From Aristolochia californica (lineage: Eukaryota; Streptophyta; Magnoliopsida; Piperales; Aristolochiaceae): 64,000 bases of DNA. The position numbers were made by a program, and so were the translations under genes. This document shows, one piece after another, positions 33,477 to 48,640 of this stretch. The stretch's first letter is position 1. The number at the start of each line of letters is the position of its first letter. The notes under the pieces were generated by a model, which worked only from the letters and a program-made list of their open reading frames with translations, was not told where the DNA came from and did not search any database. The stretch lies in NCBI GenBank assembly GCA_029961685.1, contig JARWKL010000007.1:12919406-12983405 (forward strand), in the 5' to 3' direction.

Positions 33477-36400
33477 CTTTCTATATTTCAACTTCTTTCT
33501 ATATTTCATTTTTCTTTCTATGATTCATCTTTCTTTCTATAATTCATCTTGCTTTCCATATTTCCTTTTTCTTTCAATATTTTTATTTTTCTATTTCATC
33601 TTTCTTTCTATATTACATTTTACTTTCTATATTTCATCTTTATTTATATATTTCTTTTTACTTTCTATGTCTCATATTTCTTTCTATGTTTCATTTTACT
33701 TTATTTATTTTAACCTTCTTTTTATATTTCATTTTACGTTCTATTTTTCACCTTTCTTTCTTTAATTCATGTTACTTTCTATACATCTTTTTTTACTATA
33801 TTTTATTTTACTTTCTATATTTCATATTTCTTTATAAATTTTATTTTACTTTTTCTATTTCATCTTTCTTTCTAAATTTCATTTTACTTTCTATATTTCA
33901 CCTTTCTTTCTATATTTCATTTCACTTTCTAAATTTCATCTTCCTTTCTATATTTCATTTTAGTTTCTATATTTCATCGTTCTTTCTTTATTTCATGTTA
34001 CTTTCTATATATCGTTTTTCTTACTATATTTTATTTTACATTCTATATTTTATTTTCCTTTCTATACTTCATCATTCTTTCTGTATTTCATTTTACTTTC
34101 TATAATTCATATTTCTTTTTTTATTTTATTTTACTTTCTATATTTCATCTCACTTTCTATATTTTATCTTACTTTCTATTTTTCATCTTACCTTCTATTT
34201 TTTATTTTACTTTCTATATTTCATCTTCTTTCTACATTTCATTTTACTTTCTATAATTCAACTTCCTTTCTATATTTTATCTTTCTTTCCATTTTTCCTT
34301 TTTCTTTCAATATTTCATTTTATTTTATTTTTATTTCTTCTTTCTTTCTATATTAAAATTTACTTTCTATATTTCATATTTCTTTAGATATTTCATTTTT
34401 CGTTCTATATTTCATTTTACTTTCTTTATTTTAACCTTCTTTCTATATCTTATTTTACTTTCTATATTTCATCTTTCTTTCTAAATTTTACTTTACTTTC
34501 TATATTTAATCTTTCCTTCTGTATTTCATTTTAGTTTCTATATTTCAACTTTCTTTTTATATTTTATTTTACTTTCTATTTTTCACCTTACTTTCTATTT
34601 TTCATTTTACTTTCTATATTTCAACTTCTTTCTATATTTCATTTTCCTTTCTATAATTCATCTTTCTTTCTATAATTCATCTTTCTTTCCTTATTTCCAT
34701 TTTCATTCAATATTTCATTTTTTTATTTCATCTTTCTTTCTGTTTTACATTTTACTTTCTATATTTCATCTTTCTTTCTACATTTCCTTTAACTTTCTAA
34801 ATATCTTCGCACTTTCTATATTTCATTTTACCTTCTTTCTATATTTCATTTTTGTTTCTATATTTCATCTTTCTTTATATATTTCAATTTACTTTATATA
34901 TTTCATTATACTTTCTATATTTCATATTTCATTCTATATTTCATTTTACTTTCTTTATTTTAACCTTCTTTCTATATTTTATTGTACTTTCTATATTTCA
35001 TCTTTATTTATAAATTTCATTTTACTTTCTATATTTAATCTTTCTTTCTGTATTTCATTTTACTTTCAATATTTCATCTTTCTTTCTATATTTTATTTTA
35101 CTTTCTATTTTTCATCTTACTTTCTATTTTTCATTTTACTTTCTATTTTTTATTTTACTTTCTATATATCAACTTCTTTCAATATTTCATTTTCCTTTCT
35201 ATAATTCATCTTTCTTTCCGTATTTCCTTTTTCTTTCAATATTTCATTTTTTTATTTCATCTTTCTTTCTATATTACATTTTACTTTCTATATTTCATCT
35301 TTCTTTATATATTTCTTTTTACTTTCTATATTTCATATTTCTTTCTATATTTCATTTTACTTTCTATTCTTCATCTTTCTTTCTATAATCCATGTTACTT
35401 TCTATACATAATTTTTTTTACTATATTTTATTTTACTTTCTATATTTCATCTTTCTTTCTATATTACATTTTACTTTCTCCATTTCATCTTTCTTTATAT
35501 ATTTCTTTTTGCTTTCTATGTTTCATATTTCTATCTATATTTCATTTTACTTTCTATTTTTCATCTTTCTTTCTTTAATTCATGTTACTTTCTATACATC
35601 ATTTTTTACTATATTTTATTTTACTTTCTATATTTCATCTTTCTTTGTAAATTTCATTTTACTTTTTATATTTCATTTTTCTTTCTATATTTCATTTTAC
35701 TTTCTATATTTCATCTTTCTTTCTATATTTCATTTCACTTTCTATATTTCATCTTTCTTTCTATATTTCATTTTAGTTTCTATATTTCATCTTTCTTTCA
35801 TTATTTTATTTTACTTTCTATATTTCATCTTACTTTCTAATTTTCATCTTACCTTCTATTTTTCATTTTACTTTCTATATTTCATCTTCTTTCTACATTT
35901 CATTTTACTTTCTATAATTCAACTTTCTTTCTATATTTCATCTTTCTTTATTTATTTCATGTTACTTTCTATATATCGTTTTTCGTACTATATTTCATTT
36001 TACATTCTATATTTTATTTTCCTTTCTATACTTCATCATTCTTTCTGTATTTCATTTTACTTTCTATAATTCATCTTTCTTTCTTTATTTTATTTTACTT
36101 TCTATATTTCATCTCACTTTCTATATTTTATCTTACTATCTATTTTTCATCTTACCTTCTATTTTTTATTTTACTTTCTATATTTCATCTTCTTTCTACA
36201 TTTCATTTTACTTTCTATAATTCAACTTTCTTTCTATATTTTATCTTTCTTTCCATTTTTCCTTTTTTTCAATATTTCATTTTATTTTATTTTTATTTCT
36301 TCTTTCTTTCTATATTACATTTTACTATCTATATTTCATATTTCTTTATATATTTTGTTTTACATTCTACATTTCATATTTAATTCTATATTTCATTTTA

Positions 36401-39067
36401 CTTTCTTTATTTTAACCTTCTTTCTATATTTTATTTTACTTTGTATATGTCATCTTTCTTTCTAAATTTCATTTTACTTTCTATATTTAATCTTTCTTTC
36501 TGTATTTCATTTTAGTTTCTTTATTTCATCTTTCTTTCTATATTTTATTTTACCTTCTATTTTTTGTCTTACTTTCTATTTTTCATTTTACTTTCTATAT
36601 TTCAACTTCTTTCTATATTTCATTTTCCTTTCTATAATTCATCTTTCTTTCTATAATTCATCTTTCTTTCCATAATTCATTTTTCTTTCAATATTTCATT
36701 TTTTTATTTCATCTTTCTTTCTATATTACATTTTACTTTCTATATTTCATCTTTCTTCATATATTTCTTTTTAGTTTCTATATCTCATATTTCTTTCTAT
36801 ATTTCATTTTACTTTCTTTATTTTAACCTTCTTTTTATATTTCATTTTACGTTCTATTTTTCACCTTTCTTTCTTTAATTCATGTTACTTTCTATACATC
36901 ATTTTGTTTACTATATTTTATTTTACTTTTTATATTTCATCTTTCTTTATAAACTTCATTTTATTTTTTATATTTCATCTTTCTTTCTATATTTCATTTT
37001 ACTTTCTATATTTCACCTTTCTTTCTATATTTCATTTCTCTTTCTATATTTCATTTCACTTTCTATATTTCATTTTAGTTTATATATTTCATTTTAGTTT
37101 CTATATTTCATCTTTCTTTCTTTATTTCATGTTACTTTCTATATATTGTTTTTCTTAATATATTTCATTTTACATTCTATTTTCCTTTTTATACTTCATC
37201 ATTCTTTCTGTAATTCATTTTACTTTTTATAAGTCATCTTTCTTTCTTTATTTTATTTTACTTTCTATATTTCATCTCACTTTCTATATTTTATCTTACT
37301 ATCTATTTTTCATCTTACCTTCTATTTTTCATTTTACTTTCTATATTTCATCTTCTTTCTACATTTCATTTTACTTTCTATAATTCAACTTCCTTTCTAT
37401 ATTTTATCTTTCTTTCCATTTTTCCTTTTTCTTTCAATATTTCATTTTATTTTATTTTTATTGCTTCTTTCATTCTATATTACATTTTACTTTCTATATT
37501 TCATATTTCTTTAGATATTTCATTTTTCGTTCTATATTTCATATTTCATTTTACTTTCTTTATTTTAACCTTCTTTCTATAGTTTATTTTACTTTCTATA
37601 TTTCATCTTTCTTTCTAAATTTCACTTTACTTTCTATATTTAATTTTTCCTTCTGTATTTCATTTTACTTTCTATATTTTATCTTTCTTTCTATATTTTA
37701 TTTTACTTTCTATTTTTCTTCTTACTTTCTATTTTTCATTTTACTTTCTATATTTCAACTTCTTTCTACATTTCATTTTCCTTTCTATAATTCATCTTTC
37801 TTTCTATAATTCATCTTTCTTTCCATATTTCCATTTTCATTCAATATTTCATTTTTTTATTTCATCTTTCTTTCTGTTTTACATTTTACTTTCAATATTT
37901 CATCTTTCTTTCTACATTTCCTTTAACTTTCTAAATATCTTCGCACTTTCTATATTTCATTTTAGTTTCTATATTTCATCTTTCTTTCTTTATTTCATGT
38001 TACTTTCTATATTTCATCTTTCTTTATATATTTCATTTTACTTTCTATATTTCATTATACTTTCTATATTTCATCTTTCTTCATATATTTCTTTTTACTT
38101 TCTATGTCTCATATTTCTTTCTATATTTTATTTTACTTTCTTTATTTTAACCTTCTTTTTATATTTCATTTTACGTTCTATTTTTCACCTTTCTTTCTTT
38201 AATTCATATTACTTTCTATACATCATTTTTTTTACTATATTTTATTTTACTTTTTATATTTCATCTTTCTTTATAAACTTCATTTTACTTTTTATATTTC
38301 ATCTTTCTTTCTATATTTCATTTTACTTTCTAAATTTCACCTTTCTTTCTATATTTCATTTCTCTTTCTATATTTTATTTCACTTTCTATATTTCATTTT
38401 AGTTTCTATATTTCATCTTTCTTTCTTTATTTCATGTTACTTTCTATATATTGTTTTTCTTAATATATTTCATTTTACATTCTATTTTCCTTTTTATACT
38501 TCATCATTCTTTCTGTAATTCATTTTACTTTTTATAAGTCATCTTTCTTTCTTTATTTTATTTTACTTTCTATATTTCATCTCACTTTCTATATTTTTTC
38601 TTACTATCTATTTTTCATCTTACCTTCTACTTTTCATTTTACTTTCTATATTTCATCTTCTTTCTACATTTTATTTTACTTTCTATAATTCAACTTCCTT
38701 TCTATATTTTATCTTTCTTTCCATTTTTCCTTTTTTTTCAATATTTCATTTTATTTTATTTTTATTTCTTCTTTCTTTCTATATTACATTTTACTTTCTA
38801 TATTTCATATTTCTTTAGATATTTCATTTTTTGTTCTATATTTCATATTTCATTTTACTTTCTTTATTTTAACCTTCTTTCTATATTTTATTTTACTTTC
38901 TATATTTCATCTTTCTTTCTAAATTTCATTTTATTTTCTATATTTAATCTTTCTTTCTGTATTTCATTTTACTTTCTATATTTCATCTTTCTTTTTATAT
39001 TTTATTTTACTTTTTATTTTTCATCTTACTTTCTATTTTTCATTTTACTTTCTATATTTCATTTTAC

Positions 39068-39295
39068 TTTCTTTATTTTAACCTTCTTTCTATATTTTAT
39101 TTTACTTTCTATATTTAATCTTTCTTTCTGTATTTCATTTTACTTTCCATATTTCACCTTTCTTTCTATATTTCATTTTATTTTCTTTATTTTAACCTTC
39201 TTTCTATATTTTATTTTACTTTCTATATTTAATCTTTCTTTCTGTATTTCATTTTACTTTCCATATTTCACCTTTCTTTCTATATTTAATTTTAC
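39068..39295 (+). repeat. 114-bp tandem duplication (six monomers)
   Basis: The phrase TTTTAACCTTCTTTCTATAT recurs at a spacing of exactly 114 bp, six times 19, with the intervening variants in the same order. Confidence 0.75.
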
Positions 39296-41339
39296 TTTCC
39301 ATTTTTCATCTAACTTTCTATATTTCATTTTCCTTTCAATAATTCATCTTTCTTTTCGTATTTCCTTTTTCTTTCAATATTTCATTTCTTTATTTCATCT
39401 TTCTTTCAATATTACATTTTACTTTCTATATTTCATCTTTCTTTATATATTTCTTTTTACTTTCTATGTTTCATATTTCTTTCTATATTTCATTTTACTT
39501 TCTTTATTTTAACCTTCTTTTTATATTTCATTTTACGATCTATTTTTCACCTTTCTTTCTTTAATTCATGTTACTTTCTCTACATCATTTTTTTTACTAT
39601 ATTTTATTTTACTTCTATATTTCATCTTTCTTTATAAATTTCATTTTACTTTTTATATTTCATCTTTCTTTCTATATTTCATTTCACTTTTTCTATTTCA
39701 TCTTTCTTTCTATATTTCATTTCACTTTCTACATTTCATCTTTCTTTCTGTATTTTATTTTAGTTTCTATATTTCATCTTTCTTTCTTTATTTCATGTTA
39801 CTTTCTATATATTGTTTTTCGTACTATATTTCATTTTACATTCTATATTTTATTTTCCTTTCTATACTACATCATTCTTTCTGTATTTCATTTTACTTTC
39901 TATAATTCATCTTTCTTTCTTTATTTTATTTTACTTTCTATATTTCATCTCACTTTCTATATTTTATCTTACTATCTATTTTTCATCTTACCTTCTATTT
40001 TTTATTTTACTTTCTATATTTCATCTTCTTTCTACATTTCATTTTACTTTCTCTGATTCAACTTTCTTTCTATATTTTATCTTTCTTTCCATTTTTCCTT
40101 TTTCTTTCAATTTTTCATTTTATTTTATTTTTATTTCTTTTTTCTTTCTATATTACATTTTACATTCTATATTTCATATTTATTTATATATTTCATTTTA
40201 CTTTCTACATTTCATATTTTATTCCATATTTCATTTTACTTTCTTTATTTTAACCTTCTTTCTATATTTTATTTTACTTTGTATATGTCATCTTTCTTTC
40301 TAAATTTCATTTTACTTTCTATATTTAATCTTTCTTTCGGTATTTCATTTTAGTTTCTTTATTTCATCTTTCTTTCTATATTTTATTTTACCTTCTATTT
40401 TTCATCTTACTTTCTATTTTTCATTTTACTTTCTATATTTCAACTTCTTTCTATATTTCATTTTCCTTTCTATAATTCATCTTTCTTTCTATATTTCATT
40501 TTCCTTTCTATAATTCATCTTTCTTTCTATAATTCATCTTTCTTTCCATATTTCATTTTTCTTTCAATATTTCATTTTTTTATTTCATCTTTCTTTCTAT
40601 ATTACATTTTACTTTCTATATTTCATCTTTCTTCATATATTTCTTTTTACTTTCTATGTCTCATATTTCTTTCTATATTTCATTTTACTTTCTTTATTTT
40701 AACCTTCTTTTTATATTTCATTTTACGTTCTATTTTTCACATTTCTTTCTTTAATTCATGATACTTTCTATACATCATTTTTTTACTATATTTTATTTTA
40801 CTTTTTATATTTCATCTTTCTTTATAAACTTCATTTTACTTTTTATATTTCATCTTTCTTTCTATATTTCATTTTACTTTCTATATTTCACCTTTCTTTC
40901 TATATTTCATTTCTCTTTCTATATTTCATTTCACTTTCTATATTTCATCTTTCTTTCTATATTTCATTTTAGTTTCTATATTTCATCTTTCTTTCTTTAT
41001 TTCATGTCACTTTCTATATATCGTTTTTCTTAATATATTTCATTTTACATTCTATTTTCCTTTCTATACTTCATCATTCTTTCTGTATTTCATTTTACTT
41101 TTTATAAGTCATCTTTCTTTCTTTATTTTATTTTCTTTCTATATTTCATCTCACTTTCTATATTTTATCTTACTATCTATTTTTCATCTTACCTTCTATT
41201 TTTCATTTTACTTTCTATATTTCATCTTCTTTCTACATTTCATTTTACTTTCTCTAATTCAACTTCCTTTCTCTATTTTATCTTTCTTTCCATTTTTCCT
41301 TTTTCTTTCAATATTTTATTTTATTTTATTTTTATTTCT

Positions 41340-42780
41340 TCTTTCTTTCTATATTACATTTTACTTTCTATATTTCATATTTCTTTAGATATTTCATTTT
41401 TTGTTCTATATTTCATATTTCATTCTATATTTCATTTTACTTTCTTTATTTTAACCTTCTTTCTATATTTTATTTTACTTTCTATATTTCATATTTCTTT
41501 CTAAATTTCACTTTACTTTCTATATTTAATCTTTCCTTCAGTATTTCATTTTACTTTCTATATTTCATCTTTCTTTCTATATTTTATTTTACTTTGTATT
41601 TTTCATCTTACTTTTTATTTTTCATTTTACTTTCTATATTTCAACTTCTTTCTATATTTCATTTTCCTTTCTATAATTCATCTTTCTCTCCATATTTCCA
41701 TTTTCATTCAATATTTCATTTTTTTATTTCATCTTTCTTTCTGTTTTACATTTTACTTTCTATATTTCATCTTTCTTTCTATATTTCCTTTAACTTTCTA
41801 AATATCTTCGCACTTTCTATATTTCATTTTAGTTTCTATATTTCATCTTTCTTTCTTTATTTCATGTTACTTTCTATATTTCATTTTTCTTTATATATTT
41901 CATTTTACTTTCTATATTTCATTATACTTTCTATATTTCATATTTCATTCTATATTTCATTTTACTTTCTTTATTTTAAACTTCTTTCTATATTTTATTG
42001 TACTTTCTATATTTCATCTTTATTTATAAATTTTATTTTACTTTCTATATTTAATCTTTCTTTCTGTATTTTATTTTACTTTCAATATTTCATCTTTCTT
42101 TCTATATTTTATTTTACTTTCTATTTTTCATCTTACTTTCTATTTTTCATTGTACTTTCTATATTTCAACTTCTTTCAATATTTCATTTTCCTTTCTATA
42201 ATTCATCTTTCTTTCCGTATTTCCTTTTTCTTTCAATATTTTATTTTTTTATTTCATCTTTCTTTCTATATTACATTTTACTTTCTATATTTCATCTTTC
42301 TTTATATATTTCTTTTTACTTTCTATGTTTCATATTTCTTTCTATATTTCATTTTTCTTTCTTTATTTTAACCTTATTTCTATATTTCATTTCACTTGCT
42401 ATTCTTCATCTTTCTTTTTTTAATTCATGTTACTTTCTATACATCATTTTTTTTACTATATTTTATTTTACTTTCTATATTTCATCTTTCTTTATAAATT
42501 TCAATTTACTTTTTATATTTCATCTTTCTTTCTATATTTATTTTTACTTTCTATATTTCATCTTTCTTTCTATATTTCATTTCACTTTCTATTTTTCATC
42601 TTTCTTTCTATATTTCATCTTTCTTTCTTTATTTCATGTTACTTTCTATATATCGTTTTTCTTACTATATTTCATTTTACATTCTTTATTTCATTTTACT
42701 TTCTATACTTCATCATTCTTTCTTTATTTCATTTTACTTTTTATACTTCATCTTTCTTTCTTTATTTTATTTTACTTTCT
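41340..42780 (+). repeat. Nested family, block X copy 1
   Basis: Matches 44332-45772 at a spacing of 2992 bp (landmark TAAATATCTTC at 41799 and 44791) and a third, interrupted copy 2069 bp further on. Left edge approximate. Confidence 0.8.
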
Positions 42781-43684
42781 ATATTTCATCTTACTTTCTA
42801 ATTTTCATCTTACCTTCTATTTTTTATTTTACTTTCTATATTTCACCTTCTTTCTACATTTCATTTTACTTTCTATAATTCAACTTTCTTTCTATATTTT
42901 ATCTTTCTTCCATTTTTCCTTTTTCTTTCAATATTTCATTTTATTTTAATTTTATTTCTTCTTTCTTTCTATATTACATTTTACTTTTATATATAATCTT
43001 CCTTTAAATATTTCATTTTACTTTCTATATTTCATATGTTATTCTATATTTTATTTTACTTTCTTTATTTTAACCTTCTTTCTATATTTTATTTTACTTT
43101 CTATATTTCATCTTTCTTTCTAAATTTCATGTACATTCTATTTTCCTTTCTATACTTCATCATTCTTTCTGTATTTCATTTTACTTTTTATAAGTCATCT
43201 TTCTTTCTTTATTTTATTTTACTTTCTATATTTCATCTCACTTTCTATATTTTATCTTACTATCTATTTTTCATCTTACCTTCTATTTTTCATTTTACTT
43301 TCTATATTTCATCTTCTTTCTACATTTTATTTTACTTTCTCTAATTCAACTTCCTTTCTCTATTTTACCTTTCTTTCCATTTTTCCTTTTTCTTTCAATA
43401 TTTCATTTTATTTTATTTTTATTTCTTCTTTCTTTCTATATTACATTTTACTTTCTATATTTCATATTTCTTTAGATATTTCATTTTTTGTTCTATATTT
43501 CATATTTCATTCTATATTTCATTTTACTTTCTTTATTTTAACCTTCTTTCTATATTTTATTTTACTTTCTATATTTCATATTTCTTTCTAAATTTCACTT
43601 TACTTTCTATATTTAATCTTTCCTTCAGTATTTCATTTTACTTTCTATATTTCATCTTTCTTTCTTTATTTTATTTTACTTTCT
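42781..43684 (+). repeat. Nested family, block Y copy 1 (904 bp)
   Basis: Begins at ATATTTCATCTTACTTTC followed by TAATTTTC and repeats at 43685. Contains TTCTATTTTCC and ATAAGTCATC variants. One copy has CATGTACATTC where the next has CATTTTACATTC (one base longer). Confidence 0.8.
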
Positions 43685-44588
43685 ATATTTCATCTTACTT
43701 TCTAATTTTCATCTTACCTTCTATTTTTTATTTTACTTTCTATATTTCTTCTTCTTTCTACATTTCATTTTACTTTCTATAATTCAACTTTCTTTCTATA
43801 TTTTATCTTTCTTCCATTTTTCCTTTTTCTTTCAATATTTCATTTTATTTTAATTTTATTTCTTCTTTCTTTCTATATTACATTTTACTTTTATATATAA
43901 TCTTCCTTTAAATATTTCATTTTACTTTCTATATTTCATATGTCATTCTATATTTCATTTTACTTTCTTTATTTTAACCTTCTTTCTATATTTTATTTTA
44001 CTTTCTATATTTCATCTTTCTTTCTAAATTTCATTTTACATTCTATTTTCCTTTCTATACTTCATCATTCTTTCTGTATTTCATTTTACTTTTTATAAGT
44101 CATCTTTCTTTCTTTATTTTATTTTACTTTCTATATTTCATCTCACTTTCTATACTTTATCTTACTATCTATTTTTCATCTTACCTTCTATTTTTCATTT
44201 TACTTTCTATATTTCATCTTCTTTCTACATTTTATTTTACTTTCTCTAATTCAACTTCCTTTCTCTATTTTATCTTTCTTTCCATTTTTCCTTTTTCTTT
44301 CAATATTTCATTTTATTTTATTTTTATTTCTTCTTTCTTTCTATATTACATTTTACTTTCTATATTTCATATTTCTTTAGATATTTCATCTTTTGTTCTA
44401 TATTTCATATTTCATTCTATATTTCATTTTACTTTCTTTATTTTAACCTTCTTTCTATATTTTATTTTACTTTCTATATTTCATATTTCTTTCTAAATTT
44501 CACTTTACTTTCTATATTTAATCTTTCCTTCAGTATTTCATTTTACTTTCTATATTTCATCTTTCTTTCTTTATTTTATTTTACTTTG
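43685..44588 (+). repeat. Nested family, block Y copy 2
   Basis: Direct tandem repeat of the preceding 904 bp. The end of Y overlaps the approximate left part of X, because X is always preceded by the Y tail. Confidence 0.8.
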
Positions 44589-45772
44589 TATTTTTCATCT
44601 TACTTTCTATTTTTCATTTTACTTTCTATATTTCAATTTCTTTCTATATTTCATTTTCCTTTCTATAATTCATCTTTCTTTCCATATTTCCATTTTCATT
44701 CAATATTTCATTTTTTTATATCATCTTTCTTTCTGTTTTACATTTTACTTTCTATATTTCATCTTTCTTTCTATATTTCCTTTAACTTTCTAAATATCTT
44801 CGCACTTTCTATATTTCATTTTAGTTTCTATATTTCATCTTTCTTTCTTTATTTCATGTTACTTTCTATATTTCATCTTTCTTTATATATTTCATTTTAC
44901 TTTCTATATTTCATTATACTTTCTATATTTCATATTTCATTTTATATTTCATTTTACTTTCTTTATTTTAACCTTCTTTCTATATTTTATTGTACTTTCT
45001 ATATTTCATCTTTATTTATAAATTTTATTTTACTTTCTATATTTAATCTTTCTTTCTGTATTTTATTTTACTTTCAATATTTCATCTTTCTTTCTATATT
45101 TTATTTTACTTTCTATTTTTCATCTTACTTTCTATTTTTCATTGTACTTTCTATATTTCAACTTCTTTCAATATTTCATTTTCCTTTCTATAATTCATTT
45201 TTCTTTCCGTATTTCCTTTTTCTTTCAATATTTCATTTTTTTATTTCATCTTTCTTTCTATATTACATTTTACTTTCTATATTTCATCTTTCTTTATATA
45301 TTTCTTTTTACTTTCTATGTTTCATATTTCTTTCTATATTTCATTTTTCTTTCTTTATTTTAACCTTATTTCTATATTTCATTTCACTTTCTATTCTTCA
45401 TCTTTCTTTTTTTAATTCATGTTACTTTCTATACATCATTTTTTTTACTATATTTTATTTTACTTTCTATATTTCATCTTTCTTTATAAATTTCATTTTA
45501 CTTTTTATTTTTCATCTTTCTTTCTATATTTCTTTTTACTTTCTATATTTCATCTTTCTTTCTATATTTCATTTCACTTTCTATTTTTCATCTTTCTTTC
45601 TATATTTCATCTTTCTTTCTTTATTTCATGTTACTTTCTATATATCGTTTTTCTTACTATATTTCATTTTACATTCTATATTTCATTTTACTTTCTATAC
45701 TTCATCATTCTTTCTGTATTTCATTTTACTTTTTATATTTCATCTTTCTTTCTTTATTTTATTTTACTTTCT
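44332..45772 (+). repeat. Nested family, block X copy 2
   Basis: Second copy of the 41340-42780 block at a spacing of 2992 bp. It carries the same long open frame, changed at a scatter of positions. Confidence 0.8.
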
Positions 45773-46654
45773 ATATTTCATCTTACTTTCTAATTTTCAT
45801 CTTACCTTCTATTTTTTATTTTACTTTCTATATTTCATCTTCTTTCAACATTTCATTTTACTTTCAATAATTCAACTTTCTTTCTATATTTTATATTTCT
45901 TCCATTTTTCCTTTTTCTTTCAATATTTCATTTTATTTTAATTTTATTTCTTCTTTCTTTCTATATTACATTTTACTTTTATATATAATCTTCCTTTAAA
46001 TATTTCATATGTCATTCTATATTTCATTTTACTTTCTTTATTTTAACCTTCTTTCTATATTTTATTTTACTTTCTATATTTCATCTTTCTTTCTAAATTT
46101 CATTTTACATTCTATTTTCCTTTCTATACTTCATCATTCTTTCTGTATTTCATTTTACTTTTTATAAGTCATCTTTCTTTCTTTATTTTATTTTACTTTC
46201 TATATATCATCTCACTTTCTATATTTTATCTTACTATCTATTTTTCATCTTACCTTCTATTTTTCATTTTACTTTCTATATTTCATCTTCTTTCTACATT
46301 TCATTTTACTTTCTCTAATTCAACTTCCTTTCTCTATTTTATCTTTCTTTCCATTTTTCCTTTTTCTTTCAATATTTTATTTTATTTTATTTTTATTTCT
46401 TCTTTCTTTCTATATTACATTTTACACTCTATATTTCATATTTCTTTAGATATTTCATTTTTTGTTCTATATTTCATATTTCATTCTATATTTCATTTTA
46501 CTTTCTTTATTTTAACCTTCTTTCTATATTTTATTTTACTTTCTATATTTCATATTTCTTTCTAAATTTCACTTTACTTTCTATATTTAATCTTTCCTTC
46601 AGTATTTCATTTTACTTTCTATATTTCATCTTTCTTTCTATATTTTATTTTACT
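45773..46654 (+). repeat. Nested family, block Y copy 3, one monomer shorter
   Basis: 2088 bp after Y copy 2 at its start. After TTTAAATATTTC near 46000 exactly 19 bp present in the other copies are missing, so the next block follows at 2069 bp instead of 2088. Confidence 0.8.
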
Positions 46655-48640
46655 TTCTATTTTTCATCTTACTTTCTATTTTTCATTTTACTTTCTATAT
46701 TTCAACTTCTTTCTATATTTCATTTTCCTTTCTATAATTCATCTTTCTTTCCATATTTCCATTTTCATTCAATATTTTATTTTTTTATTTCATCTTTCTT
46801 TCGGTTTTACATTTTACTTTCTATATTTCATCTTTCTTTCTATATTTCCTTTAACTTTCTAAATATCTTCGCACTTTTTATATTTCATTTTAGTTTCTAT
46901 ATTTCATCTTTCTTTCTTTATTTCATGTTACTTTCTATATTTCATCTTTATTTATATATTTCATTTTACTTTCTATATTTCATTATACTTTCTATATTTC
47001 ATATTTCATTCTATATTTCATTTTACTTTCTTTATTTTAACCTTCTTTCTATATTTTATTGTACTTTCTATATTTCATCTTTATTTATAAATTTTATTTT
47101 ACTTTCTATATTTAATCTTTCTTTCTGTATTTTATTTTGCTTTCAATATTTCATCTTTCTTTCTATATTTTATTTTACTTTCTATTTTTCATCTTACTTT
47201 CTATTTTTCATTGTACTTTCTATATTTCAACTTCTTTCAATATTTCATTTTCCTTTCTATAATTCATCTTTCTTTCCGTATTTCCTTTTTCTTTCAATAT
47301 TTCATTTTTTTATTTCATCTTTCTTTCTATATTACATTTTACTTTCTATATTTCATCTTTCTTTATATATTTCTTTTTACTTTCTATGTTTCCTATTTCT
47401 TTCTATATTTTATTTTATCTTCTTTCTATATTTCATTTTAGTTTCTATATCTCATCTTTCTTTCGTTATTTCATGTTACTTTCTATATTTCATCTTTCTT
47501 TATATATTTCATTTTACTATCTATATTTCATTATACATTCTATATTTCATATTTCATTCTATATTTCATCTTACTTTCTTTATTTTAACCTTCTTTCTAT
47601 ATTTTATTTTACTTTCTATATTTTATTTTTCTTTCTAACTTTCATTTTACTTTCTATATTTAATATTTCTTTCTGTATTTCATTTTACTTTCTATATTTC
47701 ATCTTTCTTTCTATATTTTATTTTACTTTCTATTTTTCATCCTACTTTCTATTTTTCATATTACTTTCTATATTACAACTTCTTTCTGTATTTCATTTTC
47801 CTTTCTATAATTCATCTTTCTTTCCATATTTCCTTTTTCTTTCAATATTTTATTTTTTTATTTCATCTTTCTTTCTATATTACATTTTACTTTCTATATT
47901 TCATCTTTCTTTATATATTTCTTTTTACTTTCTATGTTTCATATTTCTTTCTATATTTCATTTTTCTTTCTTTATTTTAACCTTATTTCTATATTTCATT
48001 TCACTTTCTATTCTTCATCTTTCTTTTTTTAATTCATGTTACTTTCTATACATCATTTTTTTTACTATATTTTATTTTACTTTCTATATTTCATCTTTCT
48101 TTATAAATTTCAATTTACTTTTTATATTTCATCTTTCTTTCTATATTTATTTTTACTTTCTATATTTCATCTTTCTTTCTATATTTCATTTCACTTTCTA
48201 TTTTTCATCTTTCTTTCTATATTTCATCTTTCTTTCTTTATTTCATGTTACTTTCTATATATCGTTTTTCTTACTATATTTCATTTTACATTCTATATTT
48301 CATTTTACTTTCTATACTTCATCATTCTTTCTGTATTTCATTTTACTTTTTATATTTCATCTTTCTTTCTTTATTTTATTTTACTTTCTATATTTCATCT
48401 TACTTTCTAATTTTCATCTTACCTTCTATTTTTTATTTTACTTTCTATATTTCATCTTCTTTCTACATTTCATTTTACTTTCTATAATTCAACTTTCTTT
48501 CTATATTTTATCTTTCTTCCATTTTTCCTTTTTCTTTCAATATTTCATTTTATTTTAATTTTATTTCTTCTTTCTTTCTATATTACATTTTACTTTTATA
48601 TATAATCTTCCTTTAAATATTTCATTTTACTTTCTATATT
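46400..48640 (+). repeat. Nested family, block X copy 3 with about 548 extra bases
   Basis: Follows X copy 2 at a spacing of 2069 bp up to about 47390 and at 2617 bp from about 47940, so roughly 548 bp of other satellite variants lie between. Resemblance then fades near 48640. Confidence 0.7.

Noticed and set aside
41594..42949. 451-codon + strand frame (and its relatives at 44586, 47386, 59155 and others) as hydrophobic membrane proteins
   Set aside because: Translation has an exact 19-residue period that follows from the 19-bp monomer, homologous frames change length freely between copies, and no non-repetitive domain is present.
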